Position numbers and translations under genes: made by a program
Source of the DNA: Leptolyngbya sp. SIO4C5
GTDB taxonomy: Bacteria > Cyanobacteriota > Cyanobacteriia > Phormidesmidales > Phormidesmidaceae
Assembly (NCBI GenBank): GCA_010671965.1
Contig: JAAHIC010000325.1
Span: forward strand, 1-5,777
Length of the DNA stretch: 5,777 nt
Direction of reading: 5' to 3'
The notes under the pieces: model-generated
Told to the model about the DNA's origin: nothing
The model's database searches: none
The model's input: the letters and a program-made list of their open reading frames with translations, nothing else
Shown here: in pieces, positions 1-5,648 of the stretch
Layout of the letters: every line of letters begins with the position of its first letter
Numbering within the stretch: the first letter of the stretch is position 1

Positions 1-1
1 T

Positions 2-127
2 CGCTTCGACGCACTCCTCGAACGTCTGCTCGCCGGATTGCCCGAGCGCGTCAGGGCCGTCCTCGACGAGGTCCCGCTGCACGTCATGGACGAGCCCGAC
101 CGGCTGATCCTGAAGGACCTGGGCGTC
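2..127 (+). CDS. Foreign partial ORF: N-terminal piece of a Zincin_1-like metallopeptidase
   Basis: This open frame enters from the left edge and stays in frame to about base 127. Its 42 codons have GC or C/G third positions in 38 cases, and the stretch is about 68% GC, unlike everything to its right. The peptide (RFDALLERLLAGLP, then VLDEVPLHVMDEP, ending ILKDLGV) resembles the start of small zinc metallopeptidases of the Zincin_1 (PF06262) type, as found in high-GC bacteria such as planctomycetes and actinobacteria. The HExxH zinc motif that would prove this lies downstream in that family and is absent here. The frame runs on into glcF without a stop, but no known GlcF has this segment before its CCG domain. 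I read it as DNA from another organism joined by assembly or library error. The composition break is certain; the family assignment is from recall and only moderate. Confidence 0.5.
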
Positions 128-382
128 TGTCAAGCGGTTCTTTGCTGTGGTAGCGCTGGGGTATACAACATGCTGCAGCCACAGGTAGCCGCAGAACTGG
201 GACAAATGAAGGTAAGAAACTTGCTAAACACTCAGGCCAGCCTAATTGCCTCAGCTAATCCAGGCTGCTCTCTGCAAATTCAAAAACATATGCCGGCTCA
301 GGGCAGATCCGTACCGCTGAAGCACCCCATTGAGCTGCTAGACATGTCAATTCGTGGCGAAAAGCTACCTCCGCACGCATAG
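128..382 (+). CDS. glcF: Glycolate dehydrogenase iron-sulfur subunit GlcF, C-terminal 84 residues
   Basis: Only the C-terminal end of the gene is present; the full family protein is roughly 450 residues. The segment holds the second cysteine-rich CCG domain: LCCGSAGVYNM, then ASANPGCSLQI and HPIELLDMSIRG, all characteristic of GlcF. The paired cysteines and the NPGC cysteine belong to the CCG motif, which binds a cofactor or cluster in the related heterodisulfide reductase/GlpC family. GlcF works with the FAD subunit GlcD to oxidise glycolate to glyoxylate, the photorespiratory 2-phosphoglycolate salvage step in cyanobacteria, probably at the membrane side of the cytoplasm. The N-terminal ferredoxin-like 4Fe-4S part and the first CCG domain are missing because the sequence switches to unrelated high-GC DNA near base 127. 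The stop is TAG at 380-382. Third-position GC is about half, like the other cyanobacterial genes here. Confidence 0.85.
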   Translation, partial: CQAVLCCGSAGVYNMLQPQVAAELGQMKVRNLLNTQASLIASANPGCSLQIQKHMPAQGRSVPLKHPIELLDMSIRGEKLPPHA

Positions 383-405
383 CATCATTCAGACCAGCGA
401 AAGAT

Positions 406-451
406 GTTAAGTCTTGTTAAGAGAATTAAATTCAAGTTAGGTTCTGTTGAG
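406..451 (+). promoter_or_regulatory. Phased GTTAAG-like direct repeats, possible Pho-box/OmpR-type regulator site
   Basis: Five hexamers lie about one helical turn apart: GTTAAG at 406, GTTAAG at 416, ATTAAA at 425, GTTAGG at 436 and GTTGAG at 446 (steps 10, 9, 11, 10). On the complementary strand they read as CTTAAC-type units. That resembles the cyanobacterial Pho box, described as direct repeats of PyTTAAPyPy(T/A) about 11 bases apart and bound by SphR. Other OmpR/PhoB-family regulators such as RpaB also bind tandem hexamers of this spacing. The array lies in the spacer between glcF and the unrecognised gene at 552, about 100 bases before its start, so it would most naturally control that gene. 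The repeats are visible; the regulator is inference. Confidence 0.4.
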
Positions 452-551
452 GCGTATTTTTTGAAACAGTTCGCCCTGGGTAGCCATATTAAAGTATGAG
501 CAGCTTAAGTTATTAAGTTTTGCTTAGTTTCTGTCTATTTGGTTGTATTTT

Positions 552-1181
552 ATGCGTAAGGCCGAGTTTGAGCTTTTTCAGTTGATGGTGGATGCCGGAG
601 CAGTGCCAGGTCGAGACTTCGCCTTTGATGAAGAAAACCAGGCTTACTGGCTCAGCGATCGCTGCTACGAGCTACTGCTCAACAACTACCCCGGCCACGA
701 CTGGGAACAGGCATTTGATGATGTTGAATCAGGTTCAGCAGCCGAGGCGATCGCCCTACTCAACCAGCATTTAGGCGTTGACTTTGTAGAGCGCATTACT
801 CGCTATGTCTGCGATCGCCTTAAGTTTTTACCCAACGATCAGGCTGCCTGGTACCTGCAGCAGGTTGTTTATGGCGTTGAGCAGCGCACGGGCATTCCTC
901 TATACGATTGCCTCAAGGAGTCACTGGATCTCTCAGCACAGGCCCGGACTGAGTGGCTACTGCGGGAGCAAGAACAGCTAACTCCTTGTAGCGAATGGAT
1001 GGCCGACCTGATTTTGGCAGCAGGTGGTAGCCTACAAGACTTTGAGCTAATCCAGGGAGAAGAAGCTTTGCTCAGCGAGCGCGGCATTCGTCTACTGGCA
1101 GCGGTCTGGATGGGGGACTGCGATCTCTACGCTGAAATTGCCCGTCAGCATCAGCCACCCAGCGATGAACAGCCGGAGTAA
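552..1181 (+). CDS. Hypothetical protein, 209 residues, no family recognised
   Basis: The product is an acidic, soluble-looking protein with no signal peptide, no membrane segment and no nucleotide-binding or metal motif that I can see. It appears mostly helical, with several leucine- and tryptophan-bearing amphipathic stretches (for example WYLQQVVYGV and EWMADLILAAGG). Three HIP1 octamers sit inside the gene (655, 747, 811) and codon use matches the neighbours, so it is resident cyanobacterial DNA. I chose ATG at 552 (MRKAEFELFQ). An in-frame TTG at 543 is possible, but neither start has a clear purine-rich Shine-Dalgarno sequence. ATG at 585 would remove a stretch that looks like part of the fold. 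It converges on the HAD gene with one base between the two stop codons. I do not assign a function; it may be a lineage-specific conserved cyanobacterial protein. Confidence 0.8.
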   Translation: MRKAEFELFQLMVDAGAVPGRDFAFDEENQAYWLSDRCYELLLNNYPGHDWEQAFDDVESGSAAEAIALLNQHLGVDFVERITRYVCDRLKFLPNDQAAWYLQQVVYGVEQRTGIPLYDCLKESLDLSAQARTEWLLREQEQLTPCSEWMADLILAAGGSLQDFELIQGEEALLSERGIRLLAAVWMGDCDLYAEIARQHQPPSDEQPE

Positions 1182-1182
1182 G

Positions 1183-1965
1183 TTAGTCAAAAAGCTGAGC
1201 GATCGCGCCAATATTTTCCAGTACACCGTCCGGTTGAACCTCCGATCTAGCCACTAGATCTGCTCGGTACTTGCCGGTTTTGACTAAAAATCCCTGCATC
1301 CCCATCGCCTGTCCACCGGCCACATCATCGTGGACGTCATCGCCAATTACCGCTACCTCGGCTGCAGGCAAACCCAGTTCATCTAAGGCTAGGCTGTAAA
1401 AGGATGAAGAAGGTTTCCCCACAATCAACGCCTGCTTATCCGTGGAATATTCTAGTCCTGTCACAAATGCGCCAATATCAATGTGCAGTCCGCCTTCCCA
1501 CTGCCAGTATTTCGCCTTGTGCAGCGCGATTAGGCTAGCTCCCTGCATCATCAGCCGAAAGGCCCGGTTTAGCTCATGATAGTTCCAGGCATTTCCCATA
1601 TCCCCCAGAACGATTACATCTGCTGCGCTCTCTGAGGTCGTAAATTCGGCGAAGTCCTGCTTCACTTCCGGGCTTAGCAACAGATAGCATTTGGGATTGC
1701 CCAGCTTACGCAGGTGCAGCACAGCCGAATAGGGAGCACTAATAGTTTCGCTGGGTTTAATTCGTAAGCCCAGAGAGTTAAGGCTACTGCACAGAGCCTC
1801 TACCGACTCAGTCGTATTGTTGGTGATAAAGCGAAACGGAATCTGCCGCTCCCGCAAAAACTCGATCGCCTCAGTCGCGCCCGGCAAAATGCGGTTGCCC
1901 ACATAGAAAACTCCATTCAGGTCGAGCAATAATCCTTTGATAGCCGACAAGTTTTGGGTAGACAT
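1183..1965 (-). CDS. HAD superfamily subfamily IIA phosphatase-like protein (LHPP/NagD type), 260 residues
   Basis: This is a probable phosphatase for small phosphate esters, acting in the cytoplasm. The HAD motifs appear in order, numbered from ATG at 1965. Motif I is LLLDLNGVFY with nucleophile Asp15, motif II is FITNNT with Thr48, motif III is VGKP with Lys184, and motif IV is GDDVHDD with Asp209, Asp210 and Asp214. A C2-type cap of about 100 residues lies between motifs II and III, which is the subfamily IIA (NagD, LHPP, 4-nitrophenylphosphatase) arrangement, and the length fits. Asn17 stands where canonical HAD phosphatases have the second Asp, the general acid/base; LHPP-like members also vary here. 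I chose ATG at 1965 because GGAGG (1975-1979, minus strand) lies 9 bases upstream. TTG at 1971 would leave only 3. The substrate is not readable from the sequence. Confidence 0.88.
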   Translation of the reverse strand: MSTQNLSAIKGLLLDLNGVFYVGNRILPGATEAIEFLRERQIPFRFITNNTTESVEALCSSLNSLGLRIKPSETISAPYSAVLHLRKLGNPKCYLLLSPEVKQDFAEFTTSESAADVIVLGDMGNAWNYHELNRAFRLMMQGASLIALHKAKYWQWEGGLHIDIGAFVTGLEYSTDKQALIVGKPSSSFYSLALDELGLPAAEVAVIGDDVHDDVAGGQAMGMQGFLVKTGKYRADLVARSEVQPDGVLENIGAIAQLFD

Positions 1966-1974
1966 GCTCAATGT

Positions 1975-1979
1975 CCTCC
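1975..1979 (-). promoter_or_regulatory. Ribosome binding site that fixes the start of the HAD-IIA gene
   Basis: On the minus strand GGAGG ends 9 bases before ATG at 1965. The alternative TTG at 1971 would be only 3 bases away, too close for initiation, so the site decides the start codon. Confidence 0.75.
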
Positions 1980-1984
1980 GAGTA

Positions 1985-2023
1985 GTAGATCTGAGCTGTA
2001 GATCTGGAGGGTAGTTGATCTAG
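1985..2023. repeat. Three imperfect 13-base tandem repeats containing GATCT
   Basis: The units are GTAGATCTGAGCT, GTAGATCTGGAGG and GTAGTTGATCTAG, back to back with a 13-base period. The first nine bases of units 1 and 2 are identical, and unit 3 keeps GTAG and a shifted GATCT. They lie just upstream of the HAD gene's ribosome binding site, in its leader or promoter. They may be a slippage-generated repeat or an operator; nothing here tells which. Confidence 0.45.
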
Positions 2024-2055
2024 TCTGATAGAAGGTGGCGCAAAAGCTACAATCA

Positions 2056-2081
2056 CTCAAGATAAGTTTATCTAGCTTGAG
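2056..2081. promoter_or_regulatory. Imperfect inverted repeat in the divergent spacer, possible operator
   Basis: An inner arm AGATAA pairs with TTATCT across a two-base centre, and outer CTCA pairs with TGAG across a small bulge. There is no T-run, so it is unlikely to be a terminator. It sits between the leftward HAD gene and the rightward toxin-antitoxin genes, which usually autoregulate through such dyads. The weak -10-like TACAAT at 2048-2053 lies next to it. The assignment as an operator is inference. Confidence 0.3.
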
Positions 2082-2151
2082 CGCAATAGATGCGAGTAAC
2101 GCCCGGCTCAAAGAGAATTGAGGCTACAGACGGCGCTCCTTATGACGAGTT

Positions 2152-2156
2152 GGAGG
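2152..2156 (+). promoter_or_regulatory. Ribosome binding site of the antitoxin gene
   Basis: GGAGG lies 10 bases before ATG at 2167. An earlier ATG at 2160 is only 3 bases from it and opens a four-codon frame ending in TAG, so 2167 is the functional start. Confidence 0.7.
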
Positions 2157-2166
2157 TTATGAGCAG

Positions 2167-2400
2167 ATGTTAGTCAAAGAACAGCTAGCAACGGAAGTCC
2201 AAATTTTTAATACTTTGGAGCAAAAAGAAAACTTTCTTTTTGTTCTAGGAGCGTTAACAGCCAGAATTGTAAGTCTTAAGAAAGCGGCTGAACTACTTGA
2301 GTTAGAAACTGAAGCCTTTCTTAAAATTCTTGATCTAATAGGTATTGAATTTTCCTACCTCACCGAAGAGGATGTTCAGCTTGAAAAAAACTGGACATGA
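2167..2400 (+). CDS. UPF0175-like antitoxin of a type II toxin-antitoxin pair, 77 residues
   Basis: This small protein probably binds and neutralises the PIN-domain product of the next gene and may bind DNA at its own promoter. Residues 35-58 (VSLKKAAELLELETEAFLKIL) form a helix-turn-helix of the UPF0175 kind, in which a conserved KAAELLGLS-like helix is followed by an EFLELL-like helix. The tail GIEFSYLTEEDVQLE matches the 'GIPLNY..EEDLEED' ending of that family. The N-terminal 30 residues are less typical, but the length fits. The start ATG at 2167 has GGAGG 10 bases upstream. The stop overlaps the toxin start as ATGA (2397-2400), the usual sign of translational coupling in such pairs. The gene is about 35% GC by hand count, well below its neighbours, which fits acquisition as a mobile cassette. 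Confidence 0.8.
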   Translation: MLVKEQLATEVQIFNTLEQKENFLFVLGALTARIVSLKKAAELLELETEAFLKILDLIGIEFSYLTEEDVQLEKNWT

Positions 2401-2876
2401 CAATTGTCCTCGATACGTCGCCTTTAATTTTCTTAAATCGACTGGAGCTTTTGGATAAGTTCTTAGTCCGAACAAGCTGCTACATACCTCAAGCGGTCTA
2501 TGAGGAAATCACTATCAAGGAAGATGAGACAAGCCAGTTTCTAAGCAAGAGCTTGATTGAGCAAAAAATTGTGGTGCAGCCTATTCAGTTATTGACGCTT
2601 GCAGACAGGTTGAAAAAACGGCTCGGTAAGGGTGAAGCAGAGGCCCTAACCTTGGCATTAGAACTGCAAGCCAGCTATGTCATCCTTGATGATTTTGCTG
2701 GGCGACAAGAAGCGCTGAGATTGAGGCTGAAGCCGAAGGGCACTTTGGCGATCGCGAAGAAACTACAGCAAGAGGGTGAAATTGTGATTGATGACCTAGA
2801 TTTATTCTATGAGCGGCTGATATCAATTGGATTTCGAGTTAAGCGCTCGCTATTTGACAAGATTTTTCATGAATGA
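2397..2876 (+). CDS. DUF3368-family PIN-domain toxin (VapC-like ribonuclease), 159 residues
   Basis: This is a probable metal-dependent ribonuclease toxin, held in check by the preceding UPF0175-like protein. The PIN acidic cluster is visible: Asp6 in IVLDTSPLIFL, Glu36/Glu37 in QAVYEEI, Glu80 in the LGKGEAEAL motif, and Asp98/Asp99 in VILDDFAGR. The IxDTSPLI start, the LGKGEAEA motif and the closing FYERLISIGFRVKRSLFDKI are hallmarks of DUF3368 proteins, which are commonly paired with UPF0175 antitoxins. All expected acidic residues are present, so it should be active. It starts inside the antitoxin stop (ATGA) with no separate ribosome binding site. Its last 8 bases overlap the start of the aminotransferase gene. 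One HIP1 octamer (2748) suggests it has been in cyanobacterial DNA for some time. Confidence 0.87.
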   Translation: MTIVLDTSPLIFLNRLELLDKFLVRTSCYIPQAVYEEITIKEDETSQFLSKSLIEQKIVVQPIQLLTLADRLKKRLGKGEAEALTLALELQASYVILDDFAGRQEALRLRLKPKGTLAIAKKLQQEGEIVIDDLDLFYERLISIGFRVKRSLFDKIFHE

Positions 2877-3675
2877 GCTTTCATTTCAGTGGTATGGGGG
2901 TGAAAAAATTGCTCCAACTCACGAGATTTCCCTAAGTTCTGATAATTTAGGACTCCGCTTTGGTGCAACAGTTTTCACAACGCTGCGAGTCTATGACGGT
3001 TCTTTAGACCATCGGCTGACCCAGTGGCAGGCTCACTGCGATCGCCTGCGCCATTCCATTCAGCAATTCAGCTGGCAAGAGCCGGACTGGGGACAAATCC
3101 GTCAAGGAGCAGAAACGCTCAAAGATATTTACCCCGTTTTGCGCATTACTATTTTCCCTGACGGTAAAGAGTGGATTACGGGGCGAGAATTACTGCCGAA
3201 TTTACAGACCAGCCAGCAGAAAGGCGTAACGGCTTGGGTCGCAGAGGCGAGCTACCAGCGATCGCTACCCCATCACAAAACTGGCAACTACTTAGCCTGC
3301 TGGCTGGCCCTGCAAGCTGCTCAACAGCAGGAGGCCGTTGAGGCCATTTTGGTCAACGTCCAAGATGAATGGCTAGAAACTAGCACCGGCAATCTTTGGG
3401 GCTGGCGTGATGACTGCTGGTGGACGCCGCCGCTGTCTGCCGGAATTTTGCCGGGTACGGTGCGATCGCGCCTGATCCAACACCTCCACATTCAGCAGAT
3501 TAGAATACAGGAAGTTCCCTGGACACCGAAGCTAAGACAGGGCTTTGAGGCGATCGCCTACAGCAACAGCGCAGTCGAAGTCATCCCCCTACGCACAATT
3601 TTAATGAGAGAGACTAGACTGGAATACAACCCTTATCATGCGGCTCTGGCAGACCTGCGATCGCTGTTTGCTTGA
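2869..3675 (+). CDS. Class IV PLP-dependent aminotransferase, 4-amino-4-deoxychorismate lyase-like, 268 residues
   Basis: This is a fold-type IV pyridoxal-phosphate enzyme of the cytoplasm. The closest roles are 4-amino-4-deoxychorismate lyase (PabC, making p-aminobenzoate for folate) or a branched-chain/D-amino-acid aminotransferase; sequence alone does not settle which. Visible family marks are the N-terminal LGLRFGATVFTTLRVYDG (residues 27-44) and the probable PLP lysine Lys137 in HHKTGNYLA. Also present are Glu170 in LETSTGNLW, the phosphate-binding loop GILPGTVRSRL (192-202), and the late SNSAVEVIPL segment (232-241). Length is typical. I chose ATG at 2869. A TTG at 2827 in frame would add 14 residues encoded inside the toxin and lacks family resemblance. 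There is no good ribosome binding site, and the 8-base overlap with the toxin stop suggests coupled translation. Five HIP1 octamers lie within it. Confidence 0.85.
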   Translation: MNELSFQWYGGEKIAPTHEISLSSDNLGLRFGATVFTTLRVYDGSLDHRLTQWQAHCDRLRHSIQQFSWQEPDWGQIRQGAETLKDIYPVLRITIFPDGKEWITGRELLPNLQTSQQKGVTAWVAEASYQRSLPHHKTGNYLACWLALQAAQQQEAVEAILVNVQDEWLETSTGNLWGWRDDCWWTPPLSAGILPGTVRSRLIQHLHIQQIRIQEVPWTPKLRQGFEAIAYSNSAVEVIPLRTILMRETRLEYNPYHAALADLRSLFA

Positions 3676-3705
3676 GAGCCAAAGGTCGTAAATTCTGAAT
3701 TTGGG

Positions 3706-3719
3706 TTAACATTAGTTAA
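3706..3719. promoter_or_regulatory. TTAAC-ATTA-GTTAA inverted repeat upstream of ftsH
   Basis: A 5-base dyad with a 4-base centre lies about 85 bases before the ftsH start, in an AT-rich patch between the aminotransferase stop and ftsH. A -10-like TATAGA follows at 3758-3763, without a convincing -35 at the usual distance. The dyad may be a binding site for an ftsH regulator; that is inference. Confidence 0.25.
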
Positions 3720-3787
3720 TATCTAAGCCATTAAACAAAAGAGTACTCGCAGCAAACTATAGAAAGAGTCCTCGCCGACAACGATTT

Positions 3788-3793
3788 AGGAGG
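3788..3793 (+). promoter_or_regulatory. Strong ribosome binding site supporting the GTG start of ftsH
   Basis: AGGAGG ends 10 bases before GTG at 3804. It is the best Shine-Dalgarno match in the window and supports the non-ATG start; the next in-frame ATG would fall after both membrane segments. Confidence 0.8.
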
Positions 3794-3803
3794 CAAAACC
3801 CCG

Positions 3804-5648
3804 GTGAATAAACGGTGGAGAAATGCAGGGCTATACGCGCTTTTGATTGTGGTTGTCATTGCCCTGGCAACAGCGGTTTTTGACAATGGCGCTCGGCAAG
3901 AGACCCAATCATGGCGCTACAGCCGGTTTATTGATGCGATCGAGAGTAATCGTATCGAGCGGGTCAGCATTAGCGCTGACCGCACACGGGCGCAATTTAC
4001 CGCCCCCGACGGTAGCGGCAGAGTTACCGTCAATCTGCCCAACGATCCAGAGCTAATCAGCACTTTAGAAGAGAACAGCGTTGATATCGTTGTGCTGCCT
4101 CAGAGTGACGACAGCGTTTGGGTCCGGGTATTCAGCACACTGCTCATTCCGGTACTGCTGCTGGTAGTACTGTTTTTTGTGCTGCGTCGCGCTCAGAGCG
4201 GCCCTGGCAGCCAGGCTATGAACTTTGGCAAGTCAAAGGCGCGGGTACAGATGGAGCCTCAGACCCAAGTGACCTTTGGTGATGTAGCCGGAATTGAGCA
4301 GGCCAAGCTGGAACTGACTGAGGTTGTTGACTTTCTTAAGAATGCCGATCGCTTTACGGCAGTGGGAGCCAAAATTCCCAAGGGCGTTCTTCTAGTTGGC
4401 CCACCGGGAACGGGTAAAACCCTGCTGGCTAAAGCTGTAGCGGGTGAAGCCGGTGTACCTTTCTTCTCGATCTCAGGTTCTGAGTTTGTAGAGATGTTTG
4501 TAGGTGTGGGGGCTTCTCGCGTCCGCGACCTGTTTGAGCAAGCTAAGTCCAATGCGCCTTGTATCGTTTTCATTGACGAGATTGACGCCGTAGGTCGTCA
4601 GCGGGGTGCTGGTCTAGGCGGTGGTAACGATGAGCGGGAACAAACCTTAAACCAGCTTCTCACCGAGATGGATGGTTTTGAGGGCAATACCGGCATCATC
4701 ATCATTGCGGCAACTAACCGTCCTGATGTACTGGATGCGGCGCTCCTGCGGCCGGGCCGATTTGACCGTCAGGTAGTCGTAGATCGCCCGGACTATGCCG
4801 GTCGCTTAGAGATTCTCAAGGTTCACGCTCGCGGCAAGACCTTTGCTAAAGACGTTGACCTCGACAAGATCGCCCGTCGTACGCCTGGCTTTACCGGCGC
4901 AGACTTGTCTAACCTGCTTAATGAAGCAGCCATTCTCGCGGCTCGCCGCAATCTAACGGAAATCTCAATGGACGAAGTCAACGACGCCATCGATCGCGTC
5001 TTGGCTGGCCCAGAGAAGAAAGACCGGGTGATGAGCGAAAAGCGCAAGCAGCTCGTGGCTTATCATGAAGCGGGCCATGCTCTCGTAGGGGCGCTGATGC
5101 CTGACTACGATCCGGTACAGAAAATCAGCATTATTCCGCGCGGACGGGCCGGGGGCCTCACCTGGTTCACCCCCAGCGAAGATCGAATGGAGTCGGGTCT
5201 GTACTCTCGTTCCTATCTGCAAAATCAGATGGCAGTTGCTTTAGGCGGTCGTCTAGCAGAAGAGATTATCTTCGGTGATGAGGAAGTGACCACAGGCGCT
5301 TCCAATGACCTACAGCAGGTGGCACGGGTAGCCCGTCAAATGGTGACTCGCTTCGGTATGAGCGATCGCCTCGGCCCAGTAGCGCTCGGTCGTCAACAGG
5401 GAAATATGTTCTTGGGTCGTGACATCAATTCAGAGCGTGATTTTTCTGAGCAGACAGCCGCCGCCATTGATGCGGAAGTACGTCAGCTTGTTGATCAGGC
5501 TTATGCCCGCGCCAAGCAAGTACTGATTGACAACCGCTCTATTCTTGATCGGCTAGCCGACATGTTAGTGGAGAAAGAGACAGTAGATGCAGAGGAGTTG
5601 CAGTCTCTGCTAGCTGAAAGCGACGTTCGTATGGCTGCGATCGCCTAG
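3804..5648 (+). CDS. ftsH: ATP-dependent zinc metalloprotease FtsH (FtsH1/FtsH3 type), 614 residues
   Basis: This is a membrane-anchored AAA+ protease that unfolds and degrades membrane and soluble regulatory proteins as a hexamer. Membrane segments lie near residues 8-26 and 106-128, with a roughly 80-residue extracytoplasmic domain between them. The AAA module has Walker A GPPGTGKT (199-206), pore loop FVG (232-234), Walker B IVFIDE (254-259), and the second region of homology ending in RPGRFDR with arginine fingers Arg319 and Arg322. The protease has HEAGH (421-425) and the probable third zinc ligand Asp502 in [10 protein letters not shown]. All catalytic residues are intact and the length is normal. 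The N-terminus ([13 protein letters not shown]) and the [30 protein letters not shown] region favour the FtsH1/FtsH3 group over thylakoid FtsH2; 614 residues suits FtsH3. In Synechocystis FtsH1 and FtsH3 are essential and the FtsH1/3 complex degrades Fur on iron loss. The exact paralogue is uncertain. Confidence 0.96.
   Translation: MNKRWRNAGLYALLIVVVIALATAVFDNGARQETQSWRYSRFIDAIESNRIERVSISADRTRAQFTAPDGSGRVTVNLPNDPELISTLEENSVDIVVLPQSDDSVWVRVFSTLLIPVLLLVVLFFVLRRAQSGPGSQAMNFGKSKARVQMEPQTQVTFGDVAGIEQAKLELTEVVDFLKNADRFTAVGAKIPKGVLLVGPPGTGKTLLAKAVAGEAGVPFFSISGSEFVEMFVGVGASRVRDLFEQAKSNAPCIVFIDEIDAVGRQRGAGLGGGNDEREQTLNQLLTEMDGFEGNTGIIIIAATNRPDVLDAALLRPGRFDRQVVVDRPDYAGRLEILKVHARGKTFAKDVDLDKIARRTPGFTGADLSNLLNEAAILAARRNLTEISMDEVNDAIDRVLAGPEKKDRVMSEKRKQLVAYHEAGHALVGALMPDYDPVQKISIIPRGRAGGLTWFTPSEDRMESGLYSRSYLQNQMAVALGGRLAEEIIFGDEEVTTGASNDLQQVARVARQMVTRFGMSDRLGPVALGRQQGNMFLGRDINSERDFSEQTAAAIDAEVRQLVDQAYARAKQVLIDNRSILDRLADMLVEKETVDAEELQSLLAESDVRMAAIA

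Noticed and set aside
38..382. A single 114-residue protein starting at TTG 38, which would be a new metallopeptidase-GlcF fusion
   Set aside because: The composition and codon use break sharply near 127 and each half matches an unrelated family mid-domain; an artefactual joint explains it better than a real gene.
592..1087. Open frames in other frames within the hypothetical gene (592-774 plus, 869-1087 minus)
   Set aside because: They are out of frame with the longer ORF that has native codon use and HIP1 sites, and their translations resemble no protein.
2118..2146. TTGAGG with a 17-base spacer to TATGAC as the antitoxin promoter
   Set aside because: The predicted transcript would begin at about 2153, inside the GGAGG ribosome binding site, so it is unlikely to be the working promoter.
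2160..2174. Four-codon leader frame (ATG AGC AGA TGT, stop) overlapping the antitoxin start
   Set aside because: It is only 3 bases from the GGAGG site and far too short to support; more likely chance than a regulatory leader peptide.
4259..5222. Minus-strand open frames opposite ftsH (4259-4573, 4823-5047, 4965-5222)
   Set aside because: They lie wholly within the conserved ftsH gene, have no ribosome binding sites and give low-complexity Ser/Arg-rich peptides typical of shadow frames.
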